Below are positions 16,376 through 25,619 of a DNA stretch of 64,000 bases, piece by piece. The notes beneath the pieces were generated by a model. That model had not been told where the DNA came from, did no database searches, and worked only from the letters and a program-made list of their open reading frames with translations. A program made the translations under genes and the position numbers. How positions within the stretch are numbered: the first letter of the stretch is position 1; every line of letters begins with the position of its first letter. Location of the stretch: contig DATGSX010000159.1 in the NCBI GenBank assembly GCA_035302145.1, positions 1 through 64,000 of the forward strand. Direction: 5' to 3'. The stretch comes from JAJYTI01 sp035302145. Lineage in GTDB: Bacteria > Bacteroidota > Bacteroidia > Flavobacteriales > Flavobacteriaceae.

Positions 16376-17527
16376 TTAATACGAGACGTATTCTGTGATT
16401 TCTAAACCATATCCAGTCATACCAACTCGTTTTGTTTGTTGGCTGTTGGATAATAATCTCATTTTTGAAATTCCTAAGTCATGTAGGATTTGTGCACCGA
16501 TTCCAAAGTCCTTACTATCTCTAACGACCGTAGGTACTGGTGTTACTTCACCTACTTTTTGAGCTTTTCTTAATGCTTCCAACCTTGGTAGCAAATTATA
16601 GGATTGACTTTGTTGGTTTATAAATACAATAACACCCTTACCTTCTTTGTCTATTACTTTAAACATCCTATCTAGGGTTTTGTCATCGTCTTTGGTAAGT
16701 GTACCTAGGATATCTGTATTAACTAACGTTGAGTTTACACGTACTAAAACCTCTTCATCTTCTTCCCAATCACCCTTGGATAAGGCTATATGCACTTGTT
16801 TATTGGTAGTTTGTTGAAAAGCGGTTAGTCTATATCGGCCAAATTTTGTTTCTATTTCGAAGTCTTCTTTTTTCTGGATTAACGAATCGTGTTTCATGCG
16901 ATACGCTATTAAGTCTTCGATAGAGATCAATTTTAAATCGAAGCGTTTTGCCACTTTTTGTAATTGTGGTAAGCGAGCCATTGTACCATCTTCGTTTAAA
17001 ATTTCAACTAAAATTCCTGCCGGTTTTAATCCAGCTAGTCTAGCTAAGTCTATTGTAGCTTCGGTATGGCCTGTACGTCGTAATACTCCACCTTCTTTAG
17101 CTCGAAGCGGAAAGATATGTCCAGGTCTGCCTAAGTCTTGTGGTTTGGTAGTATCATCTACTAATGCCTTAATTGTTTTTGCTCTGTCATGAACAGATAT
17201 TCCTGTAGTACAACCATGACCCAATAAATCGACCGAAACGGTAAATTGTGTGTGGTGCAACACCGTATTGTTGTCTACCATCATCTCTAGGTCTAGCTCT
17301 TTACATCGTTGTTCGGTGAGTGGTGCACAAATTAACCCACGACCATGCGTAGCCATAAAGTTGATCATCTCGGGTGTTACCATTTCAGCAGCAGCGATAA
17401 AATCTCCTTCGTTTTCTCGATCTTCATCGTCTACTACAATTACGACCTTACCTTTACGTATATCGGCAATTGCGTCTTCTATGCTATCTAACTTAATATT
17501 GCTTTTTTTCTTATTAGAGATTGTCAT
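16376..17527 (-). CDS. ribB: 3,4-dihydroxy-2-butanone 4-phosphate synthase with degenerate GTP cyclohydrolase II domain
   Basis: The N-terminal half (to about residue 210) is RibB, which makes the four-carbon riboflavin precursor from ribulose 5-phosphate; it contains the acidic DDEDRENEGD loop, HGRGLICAPL and RRTGHTEATIDLARLAG. The C-terminal half is RibA-like in length and fold, but where GTP cyclohydrolase II has RVHSECLTGDVFGSLRCDCG this protein reads VRVNSTLVNTDILGTLTKDD, so all three zinc cysteines are missing. The RibA half is therefore probably inactive. I chose the ATG at 17527, whose ATGA overlaps the LptF/G stop; an upstream in-frame ATG at 17557 also exists. A separate functional ribA must lie elsewhere. 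Confidence 0.9.
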   Translation of the reverse strand: MTISNKKKSNIKLDSIEDAIADIRKGKVVIVVDDEDRENEGDFIAAAEMVTPEMINFMATHGRGLICAPLTEQRCKELDLEMMVDNNTVLHHTQFTVSVDLLGHGCTTGISVHDRAKTIKALVDDTTKPQDLGRPGHIFPLRAKEGGVLRRTGHTEATIDLARLAGLKPAGILVEILNEDGTMARLPQLQKVAKRFDLKLISIEDLIAYRMKHDSLIQKKEDFEIETKFGRYRLTAFQQTTNKQVHIALSKGDWEEDEEVLVRVNSTLVNTDILGTLTKDDDKTLDRMFKVIDKEGKGVIVFINQQSQSYNLLPRLEALRKAQKVGEVTPVPTVVRDSKDFGIGAQILHDLGISKMRLLSNSQQTKRVGMTGYGLEITEYVSY

Positions 17528-18990
17528 TTTTTCTTCTTTATTAGTTTTGCCAACCATTTAAACGGTTTGGCTAATGATTGTATAAAAGAATCTACATCGA
17601 ATATTCCTTGGTCGCTAGTTGCCCTTATGGTTAGCCAAATACCTAATGGCAGTAAAATAACCGTACTTAACCAACTGGCAACAAATGGATGTAGGGTGCC
17701 ATCTGAAGCACTGTTTTTAGCGAAGATACCAATAAAATGGTAAGTTAAAAACAAGCTTACTGCTACTACCATTGGAAGTCCCATTCCTCCTTTACGGATA
17801 ATGGCTCCGAGAGGTGCACCTACAAAAAACAAAATAACACAAGCGACTGCCAAAACATATTTTTCATGCAAGGCAATTTCATGTTTGTTGAGTACGGTTG
17901 TTTTTTTAGCAAAGTCTCTTTTCTTTGCATTAATAGCTTGTTGTGTTCCTTTTATGTTGCTTATGGCTAATGTAAAAACTTCTTCTTGTTCTTTGGGTGT
18001 AAATCTATCGAGTAATTCTTGTTGGCTAGTTAAGATAACCTCTGGTTTGGATTTATCTGTTTCTGTCCGCCTTGGATAAAGTTGCGTAATTCCTGTACGG
18101 AAATAAGTTTCTTCGCCAAAATTCTTAATATCGTACGAAAAGCGATTAGCTAATGAATCTATTTCTTGACGCAACTCTGAACTTGTAAACATATTTTGAT
18201 CGTTGAAATCATTTTCCTGATCAAGGTCTACGTCATTTAGTCTAGAGATGTCGATGTTTAATGTATATTCTTCGAAAAAACTTTTTACGAATGGCATATT
18301 ATTTTGCTTCGCAGAACTACGAGGTTGAATATCATCGTAATAGTTGCCATTCATCAGTACTAAAGATAATGTGTTGGATCCTAATTGACTTACGAGCTCC
18401 CCTTTTTCAGCAACGATTACTGTGGTGTTTTTATTAGGATTCATAGGGGTTTTCTTATGTATGATTACATCATCTAAAAATTGCCCGTTTTCACCGGATT
18501 TCTTTTCTACCTTTATATTAAAATCATCACCTATAGGACTAAATTGTCCTTCAGTAATAGCCATTGCCGGACTGACTTGACTGATATTTCGCCTTAAGTT
18601 TTTCCACTTATATTCGGTGTAGGGAATAACATTATTAGCGAAAATATAAGCCACAGCTCCTAGTATTATAATAAAATACATTAAACTACTCATGGCTCGT
18701 TGCAGTGAAATACCTGTGGATTTCATTGCAGCAAACTCATAGTTTTCGGCAAGGCTACCAAATACCATGAGCGACGACACCAGAATAGTGAGAGGTAAAA
18801 CTAGCGGCATGAGTCTAGGCGATACAAACCATAGGAATTTTAAAATCACTCCAGTGTCCAAGTCTTTCCCCGCTAACTCAGCTATATATAGCCAGATAGT
18901 TTGTAGGACAAAAATGAACATCAGAATAATAAAAACACTAAAAAATGTTTTTAAATAGGCTAGTAAAATGTATCGGTCTAGAATCTTCAC
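17524..18990 (-). CDS. LptF/LptG (YjgP/YjgQ) family permease
   Basis: Inner-membrane permease of the Lpt system that extracts lipopolysaccharide from the inner membrane for transport to the outer membrane. The 488 residues begin with MKILDRYILLAYLKTFFSVF, the usual first membrane helix, followed by two more helices within the first 120 residues, a long periplasmic beta-jellyroll domain (about 125-370), and three C-terminal helices (near 385-470). This is the standard 3+domain+3 layout. Bacteroidota commonly have one gene of this type near ribB; whether it is LptF or LptG cannot be told. It overlaps ribB by 4 bp and follows the LolA-like gene by 17 bp. Confidence 0.92.
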   Translation of the reverse strand: MKILDRYILLAYLKTFFSVFIILMFIFVLQTIWLYIAELAGKDLDTGVILKFLWFVSPRLMPLVLPLTILVSSLMVFGSLAENYEFAAMKSTGISLQRAMSSLMYFIIILGAVAYIFANNVIPYTEYKWKNLRRNISQVSPAMAITEGQFSPIGDDFNIKVEKKSGENGQFLDDVIIHKKTPMNPNKNTTVIVAEKGELVSQLGSNTLSLVLMNGNYYDDIQPRSSAKQNNMPFVKSFFEEYTLNIDISRLNDVDLDQENDFNDQNMFTSSELRQEIDSLANRFSYDIKNFGEETYFRTGITQLYPRRTETDKSKPEVILTSQQELLDRFTPKEQEEVFTLAISNIKGTQQAINAKKRDFAKKTTVLNKHEIALHEKYVLAVACVILFFVGAPLGAIIRKGGMGLPMVVAVSLFLTYHFIGIFAKNSASDGTLHPFVASWLSTVILLPLGIWLTIRATSDQGIFDVDSFIQSLAKPFKWLAKLIKKKK

Positions 18991-19007
18991 AATAGCTCCT
19001 TAACGGA

Positions 19008-19652
19008 TTAATCTAATGCGTTTATATAATACCCATTTTGTTCGTATTTTTTATTGTCGAACTGAAATAGGCTCTCTGAAATTGGTTGGTTGCTTTTAAA
19101 GGACTGTACAGTAACTGTATATTTAGTATCGTTATTGTCTATCTGAATAAGCTTGTAAATATTTTTTGTATGTACATCAATACCTAACAAAATTCTTTTT
19201 ATATCGGTGTTTTTGTTGATAGGTTTCAACGCTACGTATTGAATTTCTCTTCCTTTTACATTCTGTTTAATATCCATTTCAGCCTCATATCCATCCTCAT
19301 AGAATGTTAACATTCTTGAAGGTGTGATTTCTGATTCCATATCTGGATCAAAATTAGAGATGGTTACCTCTTCATCTTCTGGTACAATTGTATAGATTTT
19401 TTTTCCATCAAAAATCCTTTCTATTCCTAACATCTCTAGCAAGTACTTATCGCCCGAAAGGCTTACTTTGCCACGAGTTTCTTGGCTTACTCTTTCTTTT
19501 GTGTTATTTAGGTTGTATTTAAATTCTATTTGGATATTATCGTAGCTTTTAACCTTTTGTGACACTTCTTGTAGAAGTTGTGTAGCGCTGTTTTGTGCGC
19601 TTGTTACTGTGGCAAAAATAAAGCTAAATAATACAAAGCTTAGGATTCTCAT
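19008..19652 (-). CDS. LolA-like outer-membrane lipoprotein carrier protein
   Basis: A 214-residue periplasmic protein starting at the ATG at 19652, where a clear signal peptide begins (MRILSFVLFSFIFATVTSAQ). The open frame extends 30 codons upstream into ftsK, but that part has no signal features. The mature part has the LolA beta-sheet pattern (VKSYDNIQIEFKYNL, ETRGKVSLSGDKYLLEMLG, FDGKKIYTIVPED). LolA carries lipoproteins across the periplasm. It lies between ftsK (10 bp gap) and the LptF/G permease, a common Bacteroidota order that places two envelope-transport genes together. Confidence 0.85.
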   Translation of the reverse strand: MRILSFVLFSFIFATVTSAQNSATQLLQEVSQKVKSYDNIQIEFKYNLNNTKERVSQETRGKVSLSGDKYLLEMLGIERIFDGKKIYTIVPEDEEVTISNFDPDMESEITPSRMLTFYEDGYEAEMDIKQNVKGREIQYVALKPINKNTDIKRILLGIDVHTKNIYKLIQIDNNDTKYTVTVQSFKSNQPISESLFQFDNKKYEQNGYYINALD

Positions 19653-19662
19653 AATTATTAGA

Positions 19663-22065
19663 TTATTGTTTTTCTTCTTTAAGTTTTTGATGTAATGCCT
19701 CGACAGTTGGAACCAATACGTCTCTTGCTTTACTTCCTTCAAACTGGCCTACAATGCCTGCAGCTTCTAGTTGGTCTATAATTCTTCCTGCTCGATTGTA
19801 ACCAATTCGTAGTTTGCGTTGTAAGAGTGAAGCCGATCCTTGTTGCGCAAGTACCAATACCTCGGCTGCTTGCTCAAACAAACTGTCTCTATCATCTATG
19901 TAATCATCAAGAGCTGTGCCACTTTCCTCTCCTTCGTATTCAGGAAGTAATAAAGCTTCTGGATAGGCTTTTTGAGATCCGATAAAATCGGTTATTCTTT
20001 CTACTTCTGGTGTGTCTACAAAAGCACACTGTAATCGGGTTATCTCATTACCCTGAGTAAATAGCATGTCTCCACGACCTATAAGTTGATCGGCTCCCGA
20101 ACCATCTAAAATCGTACGTGAGTCAATTTTACTTGTTACACGAAAAGCTAATCGTGCAGGGAAGTTGGCTTTAATTATTCCCGTAATTACGTTTACCGAA
20201 GGTCTTTGTGTGGCTACAATAAGGTGAATTCCTACTGCTCTAGCTAACTGTGCCAATCGAGCTATTGGGGTTTCTATCTCTTTTCCAGCCGTCATGATGA
20301 GATCTGCAAATTCATCGATTACTAAAACAATATAAGGCAAGAACCTATGACCATTTTCTGGATTTAGTTGGCGAGACTTAAACTTTTGATTGTACTCCTT
20401 TATATTTCGAACCATCGCATCTTTTAGTAAGTCGTATCGCTGGTCCATTTCTATCCCAAGGGAATTTAAAGTATGTATAACCTTGGTGGTATCTGTAATA
20501 ATAGCTTCTTCTGTATCGGGAAGTTTTGCAAGATAGTGCCGTTCTATTTTATTGAACAGAGTAAGCTCTACTTTCTTTGGGTCAATAAGCACAAATTTCA
20601 CTTCTGCTGGATGCTTTTTATAGAGTAGGGAAGTAAGAATAGCATTAAGACCAACAGATTTACCCTGGCCGGTTGCACCTGCTACAAGCATGTGTGGCAT
20701 TTTTGCAAGATCTACGACAAAAGTTTCGTTGCTGATTGTTTTTCCTAAAGCTAAAGGTAAGTCCATTTCTGCCTTTTGAAATCTAGAGGAAGCGATTACC
20801 GATCGCATGGAAACAATTTTCGGGTTCTTATTAGGTACTTCTATTCCAATAGTTCCTTTACCTGGGATAGGCGCTATAATACGAATTCCCAATGCAGCCA
20901 AAGATAAAGCTATGTCGTCTTCTAGGTTTTTAATTCTAGAAATTCGAATTCCAGCCTCCGGAACAATTTCATATAAAGTAACAGTAGGACCTACGGTTGC
21001 TTTTATGTTAGCTATGTTTATCTTGTAATTGCTTAAGGTTTGTACAATCCTATCTTTGTTTTCTTCTAATTCTTCTTGGTTAATTGTAATGGTCCTTCCT
21101 TCAGAATAATCTTTTAATAGGTCAATACTTGGAAAACGAAACTTACTAAGCTCTAGTCTCGGATCAAACTCACCATAGGTTTTTACTAGTTTTTCACTTA
21201 GGTTTTCCTCTAATTCCTCTTCCTCAGCAATTTCTTCTACTTCCATTGTAACCTTGAAATCTTCTGATTCTAAATTATCTGGGTCGGAATCGTCATCTAC
21301 TTGAGGTGTGCTGTTTTCGTCATCAACTTCTGCTATCTTTAATTCAATAGGCTCAGCTTCAACAATTTCGTGTTCCTGTTCAGTTGTAGGTTCATCCTCT
21401 AATTCTGTATGGATAGAGGATTCGGTATTTTGCACCTCACGCTCTTGTTTTTTCTTCGCTCTAGCTTCTGCATTGTTTTTTAACCTCAGCTTATAATTGT
21501 TCCAAGCTTCAGAAATGGTTTCTGGAGTAATTTTAAAATGCGTAACAAGTAAAATAATCAGTAAGAATAATAAAGCGAATACAGTCCCTAATACTCCTAT
21601 GTTTTGGTTGGATAAATCGTTTATTTCATATCCTATAGTTCCGCTAAGAGTTCCATTTATAGCACCAAAGAACCCCAATAGAATACTAAGCCAAAGCATG
21701 GTGTATAACCACCAAAACCAAGTTTTTATAAGTGGTTTTTTATCTTTTCCAAAGAAGTAATTTCGTCCTGTTTTTATAAGCAAAATGGCAAATAGGAAAG
21801 AGGCAATGCCAATGCCCTTATAGATAAATAAATGACCAACACTGGAACCAAATTTTCTAAGCCAATTTTGAGTTTCCTTTGCATTTCCAGCAACAGCTTC
21901 TATTTCACTATGATCTGCTTTCCAAGAAAATAGGTAAGAAGTAAAAGAAAAAAGCAAGGCTATCCCTAGTAAAAACAAGAAGCTACCAAAAATAACTTGC
22001 TGCTTTTTAGACATGCGCAAAGGTTTAGTCTTTAGTTTAGTTTTATTCTTTTTTTTCTTACTCAT
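19663..22065 (-). CDS. ftsK: DNA translocase FtsK
   Basis: Septum-anchored, ATP-driven DNA pump that clears the chromosome from the division site and aids dimer resolution. The 800 residues show four membrane helices in the first 190, a charged E/D-rich linker (about 200-290), the motor with Walker A GATGQGKSVGLN and Walker B VIDEFADLIM, and a C-terminal winged-helix gamma domain (SASLLQRKLRIGYNRAGRIIDQLEAAGIVG region) that reads KOPS-type polarity sequences in other species. The linker is short compared with E. coli FtsK (1329 aa), normal for Bacteroidota. It heads a minus-strand operon with the LolA-like, LptF/G and ribB genes. Confidence 0.96.
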   Translation of the reverse strand: MSKKKKNKTKLKTKPLRMSKKQQVIFGSFLFLLGIALLFSFTSYLFSWKADHSEIEAVAGNAKETQNWLRKFGSSVGHLFIYKGIGIASFLFAILLIKTGRNYFFGKDKKPLIKTWFWWLYTMLWLSILLGFFGAINGTLSGTIGYEINDLSNQNIGVLGTVFALLFLLIILLVTHFKITPETISEAWNNYKLRLKNNAEARAKKKQEREVQNTESSIHTELEDEPTTEQEHEIVEAEPIELKIAEVDDENSTPQVDDDSDPDNLESEDFKVTMEVEEIAEEEELEENLSEKLVKTYGEFDPRLELSKFRFPSIDLLKDYSEGRTITINQEELEENKDRIVQTLSNYKINIANIKATVGPTVTLYEIVPEAGIRISRIKNLEDDIALSLAALGIRIIAPIPGKGTIGIEVPNKNPKIVSMRSVIASSRFQKAEMDLPLALGKTISNETFVVDLAKMPHMLVAGATGQGKSVGLNAILTSLLYKKHPAEVKFVLIDPKKVELTLFNKIERHYLAKLPDTEEAIITDTTKVIHTLNSLGIEMDQRYDLLKDAMVRNIKEYNQKFKSRQLNPENGHRFLPYIVLVIDEFADLIMTAGKEIETPIARLAQLARAVGIHLIVATQRPSVNVITGIIKANFPARLAFRVTSKIDSRTILDGSGADQLIGRGDMLFTQGNEITRLQCAFVDTPEVERITDFIGSQKAYPEALLLPEYEGEESGTALDDYIDDRDSLFEQAAEVLVLAQQGSASLLQRKLRIGYNRAGRIIDQLEAAGIVGQFEGSKARDVLVPTVEALHQKLKEEKQ

Positions 22066-22087
22066 GAAACTATTGGCTTAAAGCGTA

Positions 22088-22103
22088 CAAAAATACAAAT
22101 ATA
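22088..22103 (-). promoter_or_regulatory. candidate -7 elements upstream of ftsK
   Basis: Two overlapping minus-strand matches to TAnnTTTG (TATTTTTG and TATATTTG; plus-strand 22088-22095 and 22096-22103) lie 23-38 bp before the ftsK start. No clear -33 TTTG was seen. Confidence 0.3.
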
Positions 22104-22166
22104 TAACTCTAATCATAAGCTTACTAATGCTATTATCATTTACGACAACCTCAGGTTTTTTAAAAG

Positions 22167-22544
22167 CTAGGATGAAAGCAAGTCATATATTTTAGGAACA
22201 TAAATAAATAGGCCGATAGCAACGGCTACTAAAGCTACGAAAAATACGGCTCCAGCCGCAACATCTTTTATGAATCCTATTCGCTCATGATGTTCTGGAT
22301 GGATAAAGTCACATAACTTCTCTATAGCAGTATTTACTCCTTCTGTGCCTAACACCATTCCTATTGCTAATAATTGACACATCCACTCCGTAGTGTTAAT
22401 TTTAAAATACCAACCAGCTATAATGGTAAGTAACGCAATGAAAGCTTGTGCTTGTATACTAGCTTCGGTTTTTAGCAGTAGGTAGGCACCTCGAAAAGCA
22501 TATATAAATGCTCGAAGTCTGTTACTTATAAAGGTGTTTTTCAT
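22167..22544 (-). CDS. Diacylglycerol kinase family protein (DgkA/undecaprenol kinase type)
   Basis: A 125-residue integral membrane kinase with three hydrophobic segments (about 33-50, 55-70, 100-122). The family signature EGVNTAIEKLCDFI near residue 68-82 and the start RAFIYAFRGAYLLLKTEASIQ match DgkA-type proteins, which phosphorylate diacylglycerol or, in Gram-positives, undecaprenol. Substrate preference is not decidable here. It lies 102 bp upstream of ftsK on the same strand but with a gap large enough for a separate promoter. Confidence 0.88.
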   Translation of the reverse strand: MKNTFISNRLRAFIYAFRGAYLLLKTEASIQAQAFIALLTIIAGWYFKINTTEWMCQLLAIGMVLGTEGVNTAIEKLCDFIHPEHHERIGFIKDVAAGAVFFVALVAVAIGLFIYVPKIYDLLSS

Positions 22545-22718
22545 AGAACTTGAAAGCTTTAAATCAGATATACTCTATTATTCGATTTTTTCTGGTGTTG
22601 GCAATGTGTAAAAGTAGAAATATATTAAGAATAAACATAGCGAATAAACTGTAGCATTCAAAACAGTTAATATCAACGAATAATGCATTATTAGAAGTAT
22701 GATGATGCTTCAAATGCA

Positions 22719-22753
22719 AAACGGGGTTGTATTTAAAAAATACAACCCCGTTT
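22719..22753 (-). terminator. Terminator of the peroxiredoxin-thioredoxin operon
   Basis: A 15-bp perfect stem (AAACGGGGTTGTATT and its complement) with a 5-nt A/T loop, followed on the minus strand by TTTT. It lies 28 bp after the DUF6952 gene. Confidence 0.8.
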
Positions 22754-22780
22754 AAATATAATTTAGTAAATGCAGTGAGT

Positions 22781-23029
22781 TTATCTATCTATAGAACCCA
22801 TCACACGCTGTGCAAAAGTGTTTGCAGCATCGCGTTCTGCCATTCCTTCTTCAATCATCTTATGAACCTCCACTGCACCACAAAGGTTGGTTATTAATTC
22901 CCCAACCACATTCATATCTTCTTCGGTACATAAACGATGTTCGGTGAAAGACTCTAACACTTCAATGGTGTTTTCGAGCTTTTCTACATCATTATTTTTC
23001 TGAAGGTGTCTAATTATTGGTAACTTCAT
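22781..23029 (-). CDS. DUF6952 family small protein
   Basis: An 82-residue, mostly helical, acidic cytoplasmic protein with two conserved-looking cysteines (RLCTEED and TNLCGAVEV). It matches the small family DUF6952 that sits downstream of thioredoxin genes in flavobacteria. Its start overlaps the thioredoxin gene by 20 bp, so the two are translated together. The function is unknown; a partner or regulator of the thioredoxin/peroxiredoxin pair is a reasonable guess from context and from the two cysteines. Confidence 0.8.
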   Translation of the reverse strand: MKLPIIRHLQKNNDVEKLENTIEVLESFTEHRLCTEEDMNVVGELITNLCGAVEVHKMIEEGMAERDAANTFAQRVMGSIDR

Positions 23030-23324
23030 CTACTAACTCTTTTAATTGATCAAACTTATTTGTTTGAACTTGGTTAACAAATTTTCCATCCTTAAACGTG
23101 GCAAAAGTAGGCAAATTATCTACTGTCGCCAGTTTTCTTGATTCTGGAAATTTTTCAGCATTTACAAGCAAGAAGGTAGCTCCTTCTGTCTCTCGTGCTA
23201 ATTTTTTGAATCTTGGTTTCATCAATCTACAATTTCCACACCATCCGGCCATATATTGCACAACAACCGTATCGCCGCTTTCAACGTACTCTTGTAAATT
23301 ATCTTGTTCTAATTCTTTTGCCAT
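23010..23324 (-). CDS. Thioredoxin family protein (WCGNC active site)
   Basis: A 104-residue thioredoxin-fold protein with no signal peptide, so cytoplasmic. The active site is AGWCGNCRLM with C29 and C32; the CGNC dipeptide differs from the CGPC of classical thioredoxin and should change redox potential. The cis-proline loop reads DNLPTFATF. It lies 22 bp downstream of the peroxiredoxin gene on the same strand and probably reduces it. The DUF6952 gene overlaps its end. Confidence 0.92.
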   Translation of the reverse strand: MAKELEQDNLQEYVESGDTVVVQYMAGWCGNCRLMKPRFKKLARETEGATFLLVNAEKFPESRKLATVDNLPTFATFKDGKFVNQVQTNKFDQLKELVDEVTNN

Positions 23325-23346
23325 GATTATTGAATTTAAATATTGT

Positions 23347-23985
23347 TTAGTTTTGGCTTAAGTAAGCTGCTACTCCTTCTCTGTCGGCAGTCATTGCTTC
23401 TTTACCTTCTTCCCAGTTAGCTGGACATACTTCACCTTTTTCTTGTACGTGAGCATATGCATCAACTAGTCGTAAGTACTCCTGAACGTTTCGTCCTAAA
23501 GGCATGTGGTTAATGCTTTCGTGGAATACAGTTCCTTCTTCGTCGATTAGGTAAGTAGCTCTATAGGTAACGCTATCACCTTCTACAGTGAAGATACCAG
23601 TCTCCTCATCATACTTTTCATTTACAATATCTAAAATACCTAAGTGGCTGCTTAGATTTCTGTTGCTATCTGCTATAAGAGGATAAGTAACACCTTCAAT
23701 TCCTCCATCGTCTTTTGCTGTGTTTAACCATGCAAAGTGTACTTCAGCAGTGTCACAAGATGCTCCAATAACCATTACGTTACGCTTTTCGAACTCTTCT
23801 AAAGCCTCTTGAAAAGCGTGTAATTCTGTTGGACATACGAAAGTAAAATCTTTCGGGTACCAGAATAATAATACTTTTTTCTTATTCTTAACTGCCTCTT
23901 CTAAAACATTGATTTTAAAAGTTTCTCCCATTTCATTGGTTGCGTTTACGCTAATGTTTGGGAATTTCTTTCCTACAAATGCCAT
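23347..23985 (-). CDS. Peroxiredoxin (2-Cys, AhpC/Prx1 type)
   Basis: Thiol peroxidase that reduces hydrogen peroxide and organic peroxides. The 212 residues have the peroxidatic C51 in FTFVCPTELHAF and the resolving C187 in GEVCPANW, the typical 2-Cys arrangement. R143 in YRATYLID stabilises the active thiolate. It is the first gene of a three-gene operon with thioredoxin and DUF6952, giving an oxidant-removing enzyme with its likely electron donor. A good consensus promoter precedes it. Confidence 0.95.
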   Translation of the reverse strand: MAFVGKKFPNISVNATNEMGETFKINVLEEAVKNKKKVLLFWYPKDFTFVCPTELHAFQEALEEFEKRNVMVIGASCDTAEVHFAWLNTAKDDGGIEGVTYPLIADSNRNLSSHLGILDIVNEKYDEETGIFTVEGDSVTYRATYLIDEEGTVFHESINHMPLGRNVQEYLRLVDAYAHVQEKGEVCPANWEEGKEAMTADREGVAAYLSQN

Positions 23986-24020
23986 AAATATTTAATTTTT
24001 TAGGGTTAATTTTCTATATA

Positions 24021-24051
24021 CAAAAGTACGAGGAATCTACCGCAAAACAAA
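24021..24051 (-). promoter_or_regulatory. Consensus promoter of the peroxiredoxin operon
   Basis: On the minus strand TTTG (plus 24048-24051), a 19-bp spacer and TACTTTTG (plus 24021-24028) match the Bacteroidota consensus. The start codon is 36 bp further on. Confidence 0.6.
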
Positions 24052-24122
24052 TTGTTTACAATGTATAATTTTATGGCACTATTAGTTTTGCTTATAGACA
24101 GCTGTTTTTGTATAGCATAACG

Positions 24123-25619
24123 TTATTTATTGCTATTGGCGGGAATTAGCTGTCTTATTTTTATTCGGAAAGCAGCAAATAACAATGTCGTAAAAGGACT
24201 TAGCCAGTTAAACATAGCGTATACAAAATAGTCCAGAACATTAACTCCTAGCACACCACTATGGTAGGCACCGCAGGTGTTCCATGGAACAAGTACCGAC
24301 GTAACTGTACCGCTATCTTCCAATGTGCGTGATAGGTTTTCAGGCGCTAATCCTTTGTCCTTATAGGCTTGGGCATACATTTTACCTGGAATTACTATGG
24401 CCAAGTATTGGTCACTAGCTGTTATATTTATGGTTAAGCAACTTGCAACCGTACTGGCAAACAACCCAAAAGTTGTATGAAATAAGTTAAGCAAAGCTTT
24501 ACTAATTGCTTTAAGTGCACCTATGGCATCCATAACACCACCAAATACCATAGCACATATAATTAGCCAAATAGTATTAAGCATTCCTTGCATTCCGCCT
24601 GTTTCAAAAAGTTCTTGCAATAAAGGATTGTCTGTAGGAATAACTGTATCTATCGTTATGGCATTCATAATACTTATATATGCAGCTAGTGGTGTCAAGG
24701 TTTCTGAATTGGCAAGTGTTTTCAATATTTCTGGTTGAAAAAGTAACGCTGCAAGGCCACCAAGCAGGGTCCCTAATAGTAAGGCGATAAGTGGTGAGGT
24801 TTTTCTAATGATCAAGTAGATTACAATTCCTGGAACTACAAACAACCATGGGCTAATTACAAATGATTCTCTAATAGAGCTTTGTATGTTTCCTGGATCT
24901 ACATTGCCACTGGCGTCTAAATTTAATCCAATGATTACAAATACTAATAGGGTTACTAGTATGGTAGGAATCGTTGTATAAAGCATATAGCGGATATGGG
25001 TGAATAAATCTGTCCCCGCCATGGCAGGTGCTAAATTTGTTGTGTCGCTTAACGGCGATAATTTATCTCCAAAATATGCCCCCGATAATATAGCACCTGC
25101 AGTCATTCCCAATGGAATGTTCAAGGCTTCGGCTATTCCAATTAATGCAATACCTACTGTAGCCGATGTAGTCCAACTGCTTCCTGTTGCTAATGAAATA
25201 ATTGAGCATATTATAAGTGTAGAGGCAAGAAAGAAAGAGGGTTTTAAAATATCTAAACCATAATATATCATAGATGGAATAATGCCACTTATTAGCCAAG
25301 TTCCTGCCAAAGCGCCTACCATGAGTAAAATAATAATAGGCGAGGTGGTAGATTTTATATTGTTGGCCACTTCCCTCATCATACTTCTATATGAGGTGTT
25401 ATTGGTGTACCCAACTATTCCCGCAACGGTGGCACCAATTAGTAAGATGAATTGATTGCTACCAGAAAGAGCATCGTCTTTAAAAGCATAAAAAACATTA
25501 TAGAATAATAAAGCTATTAAGACAACGATTGGAATTAAGGCTTTGAATAAGGGTAATTCTGGTCTATCGTTACTAGATTCTACTTCGTTTTTGTCTGCTA
25601 TTTGCTCTTTATTCTTCAT
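24123..25619 (-). CDS. Na+/H+ antiporter NhaC family protein
   Basis: A 498-residue inner-membrane protein with about 11-12 hydrophobic helices. Segments LATGSSWTTSATVGIALIGI and GAYFGDKLSPLSDTTNLAPA are typical of the NhaC family, which exchanges sodium for protons; a second cluster near the end, SRTLEDSGTVTSVLVPWNTC, also fits. The N-terminal about 30 residues are hydrophilic and charged. It is monocistronic on the minus strand. Substrate could also be malate-lactate/Na+, as in the related MleN, so the exact ion pair is not certain. Confidence 0.9.
   Translation of the reverse strand: MKNKEQIADKNEVESSNDRPELPLFKALIPIVVLIALLFYNVFYAFKDDALSGSNQFILLIGATVAGIVGYTNNTSYRSMMREVANNIKSTTSPIIILLMVGALAGTWLISGIIPSMIYYGLDILKPSFFLASTLIICSIISLATGSSWTTSATVGIALIGIAEALNIPLGMTAGAILSGAYFGDKLSPLSDTTNLAPAMAGTDLFTHIRYMLYTTIPTILVTLLVFVIIGLNLDASGNVDPGNIQSSIRESFVISPWLFVVPGIVIYLIIRKTSPLIALLLGTLLGGLAALLFQPEILKTLANSETLTPLAAYISIMNAITIDTVIPTDNPLLQELFETGGMQGMLNTIWLIICAMVFGGVMDAIGALKAISKALLNLFHTTFGLFASTVASCLTINITASDQYLAIVIPGKMYAQAYKDKGLAPENLSRTLEDSGTVTSVLVPWNTCGAYHSGVLGVNVLDYFVYAMFNWLSPFTTLLFAAFRIKIRQLIPANSNK

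Noticed and set aside
17528..17557. Ten-residue N-terminal extension of RibB (MVGKTNKEEK)
   Set aside because: It would overlap the LptF/G gene by 34 bp, whereas the ATG at 17527 gives the common 4-bp ATGA overlap.
19653..19742. 30-residue N-terminal extension of the LolA-like protein
   Set aside because: It would place a signal peptide internally and overlap ftsK by 80 bp.
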